NCBI GenBank assembly: GCA_900088475.1
Contig: FLMG01000355.1
Coordinates: 144,349-208,348, forward strand
Source of the DNA: Hyphochytrium catenoides
Taxonomy: Eukaryota > Sar > Hyphochytriomycetes > Hyphochytriales > Hyphochytriaceae
Length of the DNA stretch: 64,000 nucleotides
Reading direction: 5' to 3'
Shown here: positions 20,964-34,100 of the stretch, one piece after another
Position numbering within the stretch: the first letter of the stretch is position 1
Layout: each line of letters opens with the position of its first letter
Position numbers and translations under genes: made by a program
The notes under the pieces: generated by a model
The model's input: the letters and a program-made list of their open reading frames with translations, nothing else
Database searches by the model: none
What the model was told of the DNA's origin: nothing

Positions 20964-23900
20964 GGCTAGAAATGCGTTTCGCTTGAATTTTGGTTTGGGA
21001 TGTAGCACGCCAATCAATGCAAGCAGTAGCCGGCGGTGCCACACAGTTACTAGCGGTTTCTGTCCTGGCTGTCGCCCGACGGCTCGCAGCTCCACTTCCT
21101 CCAGGGCTGGTATTGAGTCTGGCTGATTTCTCTTCTGCTGAGAGACGAGTGGGAGATGAGCAACTGAGCCTGAAGGTTATGTCAAAGAACGAGCGCAAAC
21201 AGGTAATGATACAGGTTTGGCGGTCTGAGATGCATGGCACTTTGGTGCCGACCTAGATACTAGGAAGATGTCACTTCTGAAGCTTCTTCAAGATTACCGA
21301 TGAAAGCTTCGTGTAGGTTTCCGGAGTCATATTTTCTGCCCTGTACTAAAGGATTTTTATAGAGCAACCAAAGAGGCGGAAGCTTTAATGCAGCCCAAGG
21401 TTTCAGAATTAGCCAACAGCAAGAGACGCTGGGTCAAAAGAGAGGTTACTAAGTGCTGCATAACATACCGCATTATGCGCCAATTTATGAAACGGAACTG
21501 TACTGATACGTTATATCTTATTTTGCAGTAGAAATTGTACCGGCAGCTACAAGGGCACCTACAGCAAGATATCTCCTTTCTATGGCGCCTGCCGACAATC
21601 TTTGGAGCGCGATCGACTTAGCGAAGATGTAGAAATTTCTTGATGATTTTTGGATGATTGTTCTTCTATCCTTTGAGCTACAAAGCAATCATCACTGTCA
21701 ACCGATGATATCATGAAAGGCTTCTTCTTGTTTGCCTATGATAATGATGTCCCTAGGATCTCTCTTGAAGTGCGGGTGGCAAAGTCCGTGTTCATCAACA
21801 GCTAGGTCATGCTCAAAGGCTGTAGCACTTCTGCTGAATCAGGTAGTAACGCAGCAGCATAATGCTATGTTCGATCGTGGTCCTGACGGCTGCTTAGATG
21901 TTACATGTATGGACTCTTTGGCAAAGCTGCTCGTGACACAAAGGGCATCAAGTCAACAGCTATGGCTTGTTTCGCGGCTGGTGGTGAGGGAGAGCGAAAA
22001 GGGAGGGATGAAGTATCGGCTTTTCATTTCCATCACATATACACATTCTTCGTTGCTCCTTGCTCCCGCGGCGGCACTGAATGAGTGATCAGGAGGATCC
22101 ATCACAGATGTGTATCCTCTACTTCCTGTTCAGCTATGCCTCTGATGCAAAAAGTTCGATTTCCAACGTGCAATAACGCCATAGTGGTAAGGCCCAGAAG
22201 GTCGCCTCTCGCATCACCTCTCCTTCTTTCACAAGAAGCCTCTATTACAATGTGTTGGCTCTTCGAAGGGAAGGCTCGCTCTTGTCTAGTAGGGAAGGCT
22301 AGATCGTCAAGAGGACAAACAAAAGGTTTGGTTTAAGGTAGGGCAGCACTGAAATTCCGTCGTTCTTTGCCTAATGGCTTAAGAGTATGTGAGCCTCTTC
22401 TGTTGGGGATAATTATAGACAAAATGCAGAGAGAGTCATTGAAAAACAAAACTTCTTATCATTCTGATCACTTGCATTATCCTGCCTCCATACTACTGGT
22501 CCTGCTATATACATGCGGTTGGGAGAAGCGTAGTCCTCATGACCCTTCTTGACTTCTCCTGGCACAAACTGCTGATGATAATACTTAGGGGCACGACCTT
22601 TCTCCTCTTTTCATTCTCACCCGACGTTTGGGTAGACGAATGAGGGGAGCCAACAGGAGAGGTGTAGCTTAGAGCATCTCTTTTCCCTTCTAGTCTGCCG
22701 TAGTGGACTTACTACTTCAACAATTGCTTGTGCTAAAAAAGGAAGTAAGGGAAGAAGTATTATGTTTTAGAGTATAGACTGGTTGTTTGGGGATAAGACA
22801 ACCTTCTTGTAGGGTCTTTCATGCGATGCTTAGATAGTGATGCATCGGCTACCGACCGTTCTGGAACTGTTAATAGCTTGTTAAGCGGAACAGCAATATC
22901 GGGGACTCTGAACCATAACGTGAACAAGGGACTCCGAGGAGTGTCTCGCAAAAAAAGGCACTGTTGGCCTAGTACCTGCTGGCAGTGCTGGTATATTGCC
23001 AAAAGAGATAATTAGCTTTACCTTTGATGCATAGTAGAGAGCCTTTTGACTATATGAAGCTCTAAAAGAACACATTCTGGACTACGTCTGCAAAGCCAAC
23101 AGAGAAGTAGTGGTGGTTATCGGGCTTGACAGGCCCTTTATAACTTATTACTACGCGCCTCCCAAGTTCTTGGTGTGGCCCTTCTCGGTCTTGCCGTATT
23201 GGTTGATAGAGAACATCTTGCTTCTGCCAGCCTGCCTACAGTAACCCCATGCGCTATCAGATATCAGAGCTCTACTAGTGGTCAGTTTCGTTTGTACTTG
23301 GTACAGCCAGAGCTGGCCGAGCGGGCTCAGGAACTACAATGCAAGACCTCTCTGTCGATTCATTCTTCTGATGTGCAATCATGGAGCTGATAATAAGAAG
23401 TTCAACACAGCAATGAAGCAATGAAGCCTGGACAAGACTTATTCAGTTGGAACAATCAGTGTCATCAAGAGCAACGACAACAAGGGCCGTTGGACAACCA
23501 TCAGACCATCAGCACCAGCAGAACATGGGACAACAGGATCACAGGATAATAACGCAACAAAAGAAGACAGCAACAGAACTCACAGGAAGATTCGGCTCAG
23601 AACCTAGGTACAGTCAAAGTAATAATAAAAATACCCTTGCGTCTAAACTAGTGGTCTCGCGTACTATTACGTTCTTGACTAGGGAAGTCCAGCCATACTA
23701 ACACAGATCACTAGTCATCCCAGGTAACACATTAACTATGGCTTGAGTCAAACTCATACATAAGCTCCAAATTTTTGTCTTGGTCCACCATCTCCCCAGC
23801 TCTGATGATGACTCGGCCTTCTTCCACTTCTCCCTTCGTTTCCTTCAGCCTTCAGTCCTCGTCACCTCTCGCCTTAGTGGCTGGATGATCCGGCTTCTCG

Positions 23901-24375
23901 AGTACGGTTTCAGATGCCCAAAGAGTGGCAATTGCCGAGATGAAGAGTGGCATCATGGTAGTTCTATAAAGATGGCAGAAGGGAAGGGAGGCGGGTTGTG
24001 GTGGATGACGTTATAAAGGGACTGCAGAGAGCGGGAGATGATGATGCATGATAGAGGGCCAATTCGGACCAGAAGGGCATCCTTGTTTGCTGCAAGGGCT
24101 GATGAGCTCTGTCATAAGGATGACAAAGGATGTAATCGGTCTTTATTACTGAAGAAAAAGCACCACCCACTAGTTCCTAGCTTGCGAACAACTGTTATAA
24201 ATCAGTCACTATTTATCCTTCTTCCAAGCTGAGCGCCGCACCAACCTCTGCTGCGCCAGCACGTGGGCTCTGATCCCTTCGCAACTTGGAGCTCAAGCAG
24301 CCATTGAGGTTTAATCAAGTGTTTTAGTGCGCTTCAAAGCGGTAACCACCAGCTACTTGCTTTTCAACAATCACA
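20964..24375. other. Large divergent intergenic region, 3.4 kb
   Basis: This is the longest gene-poor stretch, between the PB1 gene and the plus-strand coat-like gene. Short open frames occur but none has family resemblance or in-phase splice partners. A TATAAA lies at 24196, before the coat-like gene. Confidence 0.4.
24196..24201 (+). promoter_or_regulatory. Possible TATA box of coat-like gene B
   Basis: TATAAA lies 175 bp upstream of the ATG at 24376. The transcription start is not known, so this is tentative. Confidence 0.3.
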
Positions 24376-25095
24376 ATGGTTATCCAAGTCGTGTACGATG
24401 CCAAAGACAAGATTCAGAGCAAGGTGGTGGAGAATGCCACGCTGATCGTCGACAAGATTGAAGAGTATGCTGACTACTATATGCCTCCAGACCGAGAGAC
24501 CACCAACAATAGCCGGGAGGGTGGTTCAGATAGCCTGCAAGCGAGGCTTCTGGATGTCTCATGTAGGGCAAAGGACAAGGCCTTAGGCACCATCAGAACC
24601 ACGTCCGTCAAGGATGTTGTTGATTTCTCCCGAGGCCTCGCTGTTACTACAATCACCTATGCTGCGAGCTACCTCAGCGAATCGGCAACGGCAACCACCG
24701 AGAAAGTCGGAACTTCACTTAAGGAGACGAAGGACAAGATTGTTGCAACAGAGACCTATCTCATTGAAGTTGTCAATGGACAGATTGCTCACCCTATCCG
24801 TACGGCGGCCGCCACAGTGACTGAAAGCACGCAAGGTTATTCTGAGTGGGTTGTGCGTGCTGTCAATGACTTGGTAGATCAGACGAGCAAGAAACTTGAA
24901 GTACCGAAGGAAATGATTTCCGGTATGATGAATGTCTATTTGCTGGACCCTGCCGAAGAAGTAGCAAGTTATGCCAAGTCAACTTGGCAGAGCCTGCGCG
25001 GAGCAACCAGTCAAGAGAGCCTAATGACAGCATCAGCGGCGCCGGAGGAGACGGAGAGTTCAAACGAAGTCTCTCCCGTACAGCTCTCAGGATAG
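24376..25095 (+). CDS. Lipid-droplet coat-like helical protein B
   Basis: Intronless, 239 residues from ATG at 24376 (MVIQVVYDAKDKIQSKVV). Residues about 25-40 read IVDKIEEYADYYMPPDRE, which resembles the short Tyr-Leu-Pro segment after the helical part of animal perilipins. The rest is amphipathic Thr/Ala/Val helix (TATTEKVGTSLKETKDKI). The C-terminal block MNVYLLDPAEEVASYAKSTW parallels protein A (VDVYVLVP, then VIDAVLSRF), and both genes start MV followed by a Val-rich strand, so they look like paralogues. A Ser/Glu-rich tail follows. Coating of lipid droplets is an inference; REF/SRPP/LDAP-type or another amphipathic membrane protein remains possible. Confidence 0.6.
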   Translation: MVIQVVYDAKDKIQSKVVENATLIVDKIEEYADYYMPPDRETTNNSREGGSDSLQARLLDVSCRAKDKALGTIRTTSVKDVVDFSRGLAVTTITYAASYLSESATATTEKVGTSLKETKDKIVATETYLIEVVNGQIAHPIRTAAATVTESTQGYSEWVVRAVNDLVDQTSKKLEVPKEMISGMMNVYLLDPAEEVASYAKSTWQSLRGATSQESLMTASAAPEETESSNEVSPVQLSG

Positions 25096-25327
25096 GTTAT
25101 GCTCAGAATACCCCTTATGTTACTTAGAGTGAACCGCTATGCTATCACACTGTACATATATAGACATCCTGCTAGTATGCAGCCAATGCGCGCTTTGCCT
25201 AAAGGCTTCCTTTGCCCTAAAAGCCACCCTTCGCGTCTGCTTAGCAAGCGGCAGCTTATAGTCTCTCCCTTCGCTTCATGATCCCATCGTAGTACCATAG
25301 CTCTCTATCTGTTAGGGCTCGATCGTG

Positions 25328-25811
25328 TTAATTTGCTTTAGATCTCTTAGAGGTTTTGCTCTGGGGTCGCTTTTTGGTCGGGTGCTTCCTGCCTAATGCT
25401 GTCATCTGCGACTTGAAGACATTGCTCAACAGATTATGAAATTTTGCCTGCTCCTTTGCTGTCACCTGCATGGAGGGGCGTCAGATGTTGTTGCAGCTAC
25501 TCGTACCTCTGTTCATCTAAATGAGGCTTACAATGGTGCTAATCTTTCTCTTCTTGCTACCATTTCCTAGAGTAGCTCTTGCGAGAAGGTGAGTCCGTGT
25601 AATGTCAGCAGGACTCGTTGATGGAGCTTTTCGTTTCAAATATTTGGCAGGAACTAATGGACAGGACATGAGAAGGTTGTCATACTTCCAGTGGAAGGCA
25701 CTTACCACTTTTCATGGTGAAATAGACAGCCTTGCCATTCTCCTCTTCCTTTGCCTTGACGTACAGCTTTGAAAGTTCGCTCAGGAACTGGTCGTGGTTG
25801 AGCTGAACCAT
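25328..25811 (-). CDS. SRP14: Signal recognition particle 14 kDa subunit
   Basis: Three exons (25811-25706, 25653-25532, 25465-25328) close in phase to 121 residues. The start MVQLNHDQFLSELSKLYVKA matches SRP14, and LLARATLGNGSKKRKISTIV joins VTAKEQAKFHNLLSNVFKSQ across the second intron, as in the family's ISTVVSSKE..KF segment. The C-terminus is a basic tail (KKRPQSKTSKRSKAN) typical of SRP14. With SRP9 it binds the Alu domain of SRP RNA and causes elongation arrest during signal-sequence targeting. Length is close to the human protein. It shares a divergent spacer of about 690 bp with the Cep72-like gene. Confidence 0.93.
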
Positions 25812-26501
25812 GCTTCTGTCCTTACTCAGGCCTATGCAAACAAAAGTCGAAAATGGATTGGCCTTTGTCACGCCGTCTACCTCAGCTAGAAGATCACTAA
25901 CCGATGACAGTGTACCTCTTTCTGAGATACCTTATGCCTGGACTGGTCTTCTTCCTGGATCTCGTGCTCTCTTCCCGTTATGTGCTGGTCTTCCACAGTC
26001 CTATTGCGGACGAGCACATCTCTGAAGCTTGCAGGAGACACAAACAGCGCTTCTCAAATGCAGGAAGTGAAGCGTGATTATAGAGAGAGATGGAGTTCTG
26101 ACAAGATCGATGTTTGTCTGTCAAACCTCAGAAGGAAATGCAAGTAATAATGAAATATTTCCACCAGGTTATAAACATAAGTCAGTTTGAGGGAAAAAAG
26201 CTTTATAACATGAAACATACAAATGTTCGCAATGGGGCGTGGAAAGAATCAGCAAAGAAGACAAGCACCAAACGGCATTATTGTCGGCTGACGGCATTGT
26301 AAGACGATGATCAAGCTTCATCATTCATCAACATCTCTCCGCCTGCAGCCGCTGCACATACAAGGTTGCTGCCGGGAAGAGAACGAGTGTTCTCTCTGAG
26401 GAGGACGAGGGGTCAAAAGGCAGGACCACCTTCCAAAGAAGACGGCTCCTCTGCTGAATATTCAAATGATATTGTCAGCGAAAGGCTGAGTAGGGCCAGA
26501 C
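25812..26501. promoter_or_regulatory. Bidirectional promoter region, SRP14 and Cep72-like
   Basis: A 690-bp head-to-head spacer with no gene of its own. It must contain both start regions; no clear motif stands out. Confidence 0.4.
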
Positions 26502-27839
26502 ATGGCACCCACAGAACTCACGGTGCGTGGCCAACGGAGACAATAAGAGGCCATAGACTGATCCTTTCCTACTTATGCCAGGTCGAAGACGTGGAGGCAC
26601 TCGTTCGAAAGGAAGGAAAGAAAGTTGAGGAAGCCACACATCTCTCTTTTCAGAGGTACATCGGCTACTCAATTCCCTTAAAGCTTTGATTCTAAGTTCT
26701 GGCATGACAGGAAGAGCATTGTCTCCATCGCTGCTGCTCTCCAATTGCCACTGCTGGTGCATTTGGACCTATCCAGGAACCATATAGAGAGTCTGAGGAG
26801 CTTTGATAGATTTACAAGTCTTCAGACTCTCATTCTCTACTTCAACCGGATCTCTGACTTACAAGAAATATTCAGATTGGTTCCTCTTACTCAGCTGAGA
26901 GCCTTAGATCTTCGTCTCAATAACGTCACCCAGCGGGATGGGTACCGTCGGTAGCGCTATCAATCCTTATGGATGGAATACTGTCAGACAAGTGCGCTAA
27001 TAGCTATCTAGTTCTGTCTTGCAGGTGCTACCTTCTTTGACATCTCTCGATGAGAGAACGGTAAGACACGGGGAGCTTCTCCATCGTGCTCAGCCGAATA
27101 CGTTGTCTGAGCTTTATGAGGCAGTCCAATTAGAACCGGTGGAACTTGCTGCAAGGTACGTCTGCTCGGCGTGCTGAGACACAATCACTACTCTTACATT
27201 CCCCTGTCGTGCTTTCGTCGTTTGGACACCAGTACACCTTCAATGGACCACCTACCGCCAGGTCACGAAAGCGTGCAGAGTAGACCCCAAACTGTCTCTG
27301 TAACAAAGTCTCTGGCACAACTTCTAATCCCTCAATCGGATCCTGACGCTGGGAAAGTAGAAGCCAAACCATCGCAGTTATACCCGAGCCTCGGTATCTC
27401 AGAGGACAAACAGGATCCAGTACAAGCGTCCTTTCCTGATACTTACGAGGAGTTGGGTGCCACGTACCTTCTTCAGGATACCTCTGCAAGATCCAAAGAT
27501 GAGGAGTTCATAGAAAGACCCAAACCAAACCATGAATATCTGCTTCTGCGTGATGAGGTAGCTGTACTGCGAAAGGAGAACGCAGGTCTCCAAAAGCAGA
27601 TGCAGCTGGTCTTGGACGCCTTTCGTGAGGAGCAATGCAGAGCAGATTTGTCCGCCAGGGCAACTTCCGAGGCTCTTCATATGCTGAGAGAGGCCCACGA
27701 CGCGCTCCTCGCCGCCAATAGGCAGCTCGTGGCGGAACTGGAGCTCCAGAAAAAGCGTTATCGTCGAGATGCGAAACGCTGGAATGACAACTTTAATCAG
27801 CTGCGTGTTTTGGCGGAGCACAACCAAGTCAATAGATAG
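26502..27839 (+). CDS. Cep72/LRRC36-like leucine-rich repeat coiled-coil protein
   Basis: Five exons (26502-26522, 26582-26655, 26711-26950, 27012-27155, 27233-27839) join in phase to 361 residues. A short N-terminal segment (VEDVEALVRKEGKKVEEATH) precedes about three leucine-rich repeats (LVHLDLSRNHIESLRSFDRF, LQTLILYFNRISDLQEIFRL, LRALDLRLNNVTQRDGYRR). An LRR cap (VLPSLTSLDERTVRHGE) follows, then a disordered linker and a C-terminal coiled coil (about 265-355; LLLRDEVAVLRKENAGLQKQ). The YFNRI..L.EIFRL and DLRLN...DYR pattern is that of Cep72/LRRC36, a centriolar-satellite and basal-body protein in animals. Convergent with VPS13. Confidence 0.8.
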
Positions 27840-28164
27840 CGAGCATTTCTATGCATGTTCGCTTTTTTCAAGATCCAAGGTTTCTTTTCGCACCGGGGCA
27901 GCGTCGCGTTGCAGGCTCTTCTCTAACCTTTTAGAAAGGGCGTGTTGACATCGTGCTTCAGCGCTCACGGTGCAAATGCGCACACCTTACTTGACCTACA
28001 AACCGTGTACGGTGGGGCTAAGCCCTTGTGTAAGTAGACTTACATACAGCCAATGCTCGAGATATCTAACGTTGAAGGGCGCTGAGAGGTTGGATAAGCC
28101 CAATTAGGCCATCCTATTACTTTATTTATTAGATGACTGGCTCCGTTCAACAATGTCACAACTC
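27840..28164. other. Convergent spacer
   Basis: 325 bp between two stop codons. I see only possible 3' untranslated sequence, and no RNA gene. Confidence 0.5.
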
Positions 28165-31100
28165 CTATCCAAACAATGAACTCCACTCTGCCTTATCCTC
28201 ACTTGTCTCAGCGGCTAAGGAAGCCCTTCGATTACTATTCTCTCTCGATATGCTCCCGCGCGAAGAAGGAGGCTTTTCAAACCGGATGACAAGTGGGCGC
28301 GGAGAAGACTTCACGAGAGAGAAAAATTGATTCATAGACCGCACCAAAGCACCGTTGACGGACACAAGTACATCCCCCGGCTTGATTTTGCCGCTCTTCT
28401 CCGCAGCCATGGGAGAGCCGTTTGAGGTTCGGTTGAAGCTGGTAACAATTAGCTGATTGCTCTCTTCTTCCACCCTCATGCCCAAGGTAGCAGCCTCAAA
28501 AAGCACTTCATACTGCTGGCTCTGTAACGATGGTCCGATGCTATCTCCTGTGCCCCGATCGGATGTTAAGGAGCTTGATGAAGAATTGCGAGAAGAAGGG
28601 CGGAGGCTCTCCTCTCTAAGGTCATCACCAACAATCAAAACAAACTTGGACCACCACTTCGTGGTCTCCTGCTCTACAAACGCCGCTGAGTATCCCATCT
28701 TGGAGATCACTTGCCCTTGGTCCTGTTCAACAACAGCGTTGAAGCCGTTGCACCTGATAACCAATTTTATGTTCCCTGAAGCTATAAAGTTCAGTGGCGA
28801 AGGGATGTATCCGAAGGCAAAGAGAACCAAGGCGCGGTCAGGTCGCCATCGAGAAGAGCCGTCCGTCCCAATCCTCCGTAAAAGACTTCTCTGAGGGAGG
28901 GGATGAAGCTCCGCTCCCTCTGCTAAGGTTGGATTGACGACCTGAACAAGAAAAGAGTAATGAGAAGTATCGTCAGTGATAAATAAGGAATTTGAACCCA
29001 CTTTAGGAGGTGCAGATGAGAAAAGGTAATTCTCGTCGGCGCAGGTGACCACGGGCGAGCCGTAGAATCGGTAACAGGACAAAGGAAGCCATAGTTTACT
29101 TAGAATAACCTTTACCAGACGGCTGACAGGAATGCAACCCAATAAGGAAAACAGAGCAGACACGCCTTACCAGATCTTGCCTGCTGTTGTTAAGTATAGC
29201 GACTGCCACACAGGCTCTCGCCCCCACACCTGTGTGGTTGCTATCCCAATCAAAGATTAGGTGTGTTAGCTGCCTGTTGAAACACTCTCTGGAGTCACAT
29301 CGCTCAAATGCCTTTGAATGCTTGCTAACGATGTCTCTGTTAGAGAGAGACTCATACTTAAACCCTTCCTCAAGCCGCTGGTCCACTTTACCGATGAGAG
29401 ACGAAAAGACATTCGTCACACTATCTGTAACGAGTGTCGTCACCTCTATTGAGTCCAGAAGTCCAAACACTTGACCTCGAAGCTGCTTACTATAGAAGGC
29501 CATCAGAGAATCCATAAAGGACTCTTGAGTGCCATACACTTTCTTCAGCATGAAGCGCGGTAACGTCAGGGAGGCACCATCAATGCGCAGGCGAAGATTC
29601 TGGACCAATGAGAAAGACGAAGATTCCGCCTCTTCTTCTGGCAGGCGCTCAAATGAAACTAGTAAGTTGATGGGCTCGAAAGAGAGTGTGTCAACAAAGA
29701 CTTTGTGTCCTCCAGCACCCCACCGCTTAGAAAGCACTTCCGCTCTTGCGTTATACTCCGAGAGCAAGTCCACCGCCCTGCTCACTGAGTGAGGTTTGGC
29801 TGTGAAGTACTGCTGAATATCACTAGTCACTCGGTTTAGCGTTTGGGCGAAGGTGCTGGAGGTCTGCAGTCTGATGTCCCCGCACTGGACCAGGAAGGTG
29901 TTTACGACATATACTCCTGGGTATTCCTGAATCTGAAGGAGGACTTGGAAGAAGGACGCATCACGCTTTAGTACGGGCGTAAGCACCACCGGGTACTTCG
30001 ACTGAGGACTCAAGTCTTCCAGTTGGAGTGAACCACACGTAAATTGCACATTCTGCGGGGGAGGAACGAGAGAATGAGCATGAGGATTGAAGATCTTATC
30101 AGGCGAAAAGAAAGAGAACATTTATCTGCAAAGTGGTGGATCTGCTAGCAAAGGCCTAGCAAACGAACTAACCTGCTGTCCAGACGACTGAGCCCTCAGA
30201 AGAATCCTCACTCTGGAGATCAGAAGTCGTGCGGTCCGCACGGTGTCCGTCACAATTTGAGATGGGACGAAGGAGCTTCCCCGGCTCATTCCCAGCCTTA
30301 CACTACGAGATGACTGCAGCCTGGAAGAGAGCTTGGTCTTGGTATTCCTCTGCCGTTCTTTATTGGCCCCTCCATTACGATTTCCCAGGGCTGTGGAGCT
30401 GTATAAGGTAATTATAAGGCCCGGAATCTGCCAGTCGTACACAGAATCATAGTCTACATTTGACATCTCTCGGATCATACTTCCACGGGTACCTCGACCA
30501 TCCCTTTCTGTTCTCTCTCGAACGCTTTCGCCGTACACAATCTCATTTAGCTTCTTCACCACTGCGCGATCTAATCCTAAGCCCCCTTCCGTGAAGACGA
30601 CCAGCATCGAGGCCTCCTCAAGGCCGCCAAATGTGACGTTCACTGCGATTGGTTGGCGCTCGCTCGATGCTCCTCTCGCGACATCTCCAGGGATCGATAC
30701 CTCAAAACTTCCCGCCTTTTCTATCTTAAAGTGCTCGCTCCAGCCGTAGTAGTGCTGCCCAAGAGAAACAGAGATAGGGTTCCATCGCCCACTGGCCCAG
30801 TAGAACGGTTGCTTGACTCCGCTGGCAATAACCGTCAAGGAGCCCTCGTAGGTCCCTTCCTTTATAAGGAGATCACAAGTGCAGTTATTCACCAATAAAT
30901 AACGTGGAAAGATGTTCACGATCTTTGTAAAACTGCCAAACTTTTCCGTGTCATAGTCAGTGGAAACTCCAAACTCGTACAGGGTGCTGTTAGTTGTTGC
31001 GCAGTGTAGCACTTCATTCTGCCAGTTAAGATTGGTGGGATCTGGCTTAAATGGCTCAGACCACTGAGACCCAGGAACACGTACTCGAAAGGAATCACTA

Positions 31101-34100
31101 CCACCAGGTTCAGTCTGGAACATGAATAATCGAGCAGTGTCGATAAGGGTGGAACACGAGATGCCGTCCCAGTCCTCCACGAAATTAGAGATCACAAGAG
31201 GCAATCCAGTGCGGTTAACAATCCAGCACTGTGCATAGATGGCAAAGCGGAGGATGCCGTTCTGTGCCTCCTCGGCCTGCACGAGCAACTTCAACTTGCC
31301 GCCATCGGAGCGGCGTACAGTGCATCCTACTGTCTTCTTCTTTGACCCTCCGCCGCCTTGAAGGGAGAAAGAAAGCCATTCAGATGGAGCACAGCCGGGT
31401 AACTTGAGCTGCAAGCGTAGTGCCTGGGACGAGTGAAAGTGCATGCAATAGCCTTCTTCTCCCGACGGCAAGTTACTGGCTATAACGCCTTGGTTGGGAT
31501 TGTTGCTCATCAGGTTAAGTCCCAATGGCACAGGAAGAAGGTTGAGAAGGCCTATAGGAGGATAGATAGACACTACCACTATGCCTGACTTATACTGGCT
31601 TTCTGCACAGAAGACACATTCGACACCCTGCGAGAACTGCGCCACGACTTTAGTTCTAGTGGACCTGGTACCATTTTGGATGAGGATAGGAGCAGACCAA
31701 CTATAGACCTCTCCTTCATCTGTTACGGGCCGAATTCGGAGCTCGGAAGCTTCAGCAGAGGCAAGTGGAAGCGACTTAGTATCTCCAGGGAACACAGAGC
31801 CTAGAGCTTGAGGACTCTCCCACCGTGGATCGTTGGCAAGTACTTCCACCTCCAAAGGTGTGAAGTTCATCATTCTAACCTTTGAGCAAATTGTAGAAAC
31901 AAACCGCCCGTCCTCTAAGCGACAGTCGATAAAGAGAGAAGAACGCTGTTTTCCGGTGGCGTCCAAAAGCGCGTAGGAGGTAACGCCGATAAGGTCCACC
32001 CCTACATTCAAGATTGGAGCATATGGCTCTCCGAAATAGAGGTTGACCACTTGCTCTTCATCCAGGGAAAGAGAGAGTTTTGCACGAAGAATACCAGTTC
32101 CAGCACCCTTGCTGTGAGAGAAAGGAATCGGGCAGGCCTGAGCTATCTCTATCTTGTGGCGCGTCTCGACCTCATCATTCACCCAGTAATCAAAGCTCAT
32201 GCCCGATTCATTCAATAATACCACCGGAGCCCTGACTCTTAGTGCCTGATCGCCTCCAAGTCTGAGGTGGTGCTTATCCATTTTTTCTGCCCTTCTCCTC
32301 CAAGTTCCAGCTGCAGAGGCTAGAGTCTCTAATAACCCGTCCGTAATGTGGACAGACAATGGGGAGTCAGCCTCCACAATGAACTGGGTACGAGGCATAG
32401 AGGAGGACTGCATTACAAGTGCCAAACGTGCTTGCCACCCATCCATCAAAGGTCGCCACTCCAAGGAATGGGGTTCGAAGTACTTTGACGCGAAAAAGAG
32501 CTCGGCCCCTCCGCTAAGCTTTTCACTATCCCCGTTTGCAAACCAGTTTCCTTTCTCTAACCCAACCTGGAAGAGAGGAATGTCACAACCGTCGCAGTCG
32601 TTAATGAAGATAAGGGAGACTCGCCCCATTTGGCACTCTACGGATGTTAAAGTGTGAAAGGCAGGATGTAGCTGCTGCCCTATCTGGACTTCATCCTCTC
32701 CTTTCGTAGAACGCGAATCACTAAAAAGAGAGTATGAGTCTGCTGCTTCGTCTTCGCGATCCGTGTCTCGTTTTGTAGTCTGAGGGTCAGAACTATGTGA
32801 AGCGCTTGAGGTAGAGAGGAGGCTGCCGTACATTTCAGAAAGGAAGGAAAGATCCTCAAAGGAGAGAACCATATCTATAGCTTCGGTAGAGCAGGAAATC
32901 GTCCTTCTGACGGAAGCTTCCACCTCTGTGATCTCTTCGTAAGAGACCGAGAGCTGTGTGGGTTCTATCAATTGAGCGTCCTGCTCTCCACATCCCGGAC
33001 GGTGGCAATTTCGCGCCAGTACTTCATATTGCTCAAAGGAAAGCGAAGCGGTGTCATTGACGTCCGCTGATCGTGCTACGGTATGGCGGGAAAGCTTAAC
33101 ATCTGTTTTCATTACTAGGGTCGGCGTGGCGGCGACGGAGAGGTCCTGGATGCATGAAGATAAGAGTCAGAGTCAAATATAGTTGGAACACATGGGAGAA
33201 AGGAAAGCAGAGGAGAGATCTTAGTGAAGCTGGAGAAACAAGCATTTGAACGTAACGGTGAGACGTTGTTAGGAGCGTGTAGGTGGAAATAGAGCGTGAG
33301 GTTGTGCGACAAAGAGCGTGAATTTGCGCACCTTAGCAAAGGCGATGGAGAGTGACCGCGCATTTAAGTCAAATAAATAACGTAGAGTGCCATCTCTCTC
33401 CTGAGCTTGAGACATCAGCTTGTGGGGAGGTTGACGGTCCATTCTGGGGCTAATGGGGCTAGTGAGACCTTGAAGGTAATCGTCGAGGGAGCCCAAGTGG
33501 CCCCTGTCCACCTCTTTCTCTCCCTCCTTTGCTACGGAAGCCTTGCCTTTGACGTTATCTATCGCCTGGCCGGCACCGACGCCTTCTAGCTTGAAATACT
33601 CAGCTAATTTTGCATAGCTGGTAGGGACATAGACAACCTCAACCCTATCTACCTCACAGAGAGTAGCAAAGACTGCTTCCTCGTCGCTCCAAAGGTATTT
33701 TACTCTCAAAGGGGATTTGGTAGCCGCTAGCTTTCTGTGCTGTGGGTGGAGAAGAGGGTCTGGATGTGTGGCGGTGGCTAGCATTGATCCAACCTCGACT
33801 GTAAGATAAGGGGCCGCACGGATGGGAAAGTCTACGGTTAGACTTAGCTGATCGGTGCTGAATTTAGCAATGGTTTCCTGTGCACCCTCTCCTCCTTCAG
33901 AGAGCTGTTGCTGACCCAAGGGAGAGTTTGAGGAAGAGGAGGGTAAAGACCGGGAAGCGTCATGCATAGCATCGAAAGAGGTTGATCCAATCTGAAGAAC
34001 AATTCTCATAGCTGAAGGAGGCACGCTATCATCAGCATATGCATAGTGTACTTCACGCCTCGTTTCTGGGGATTGAAGGCTTCCAAAGTCCGACTGCAGC

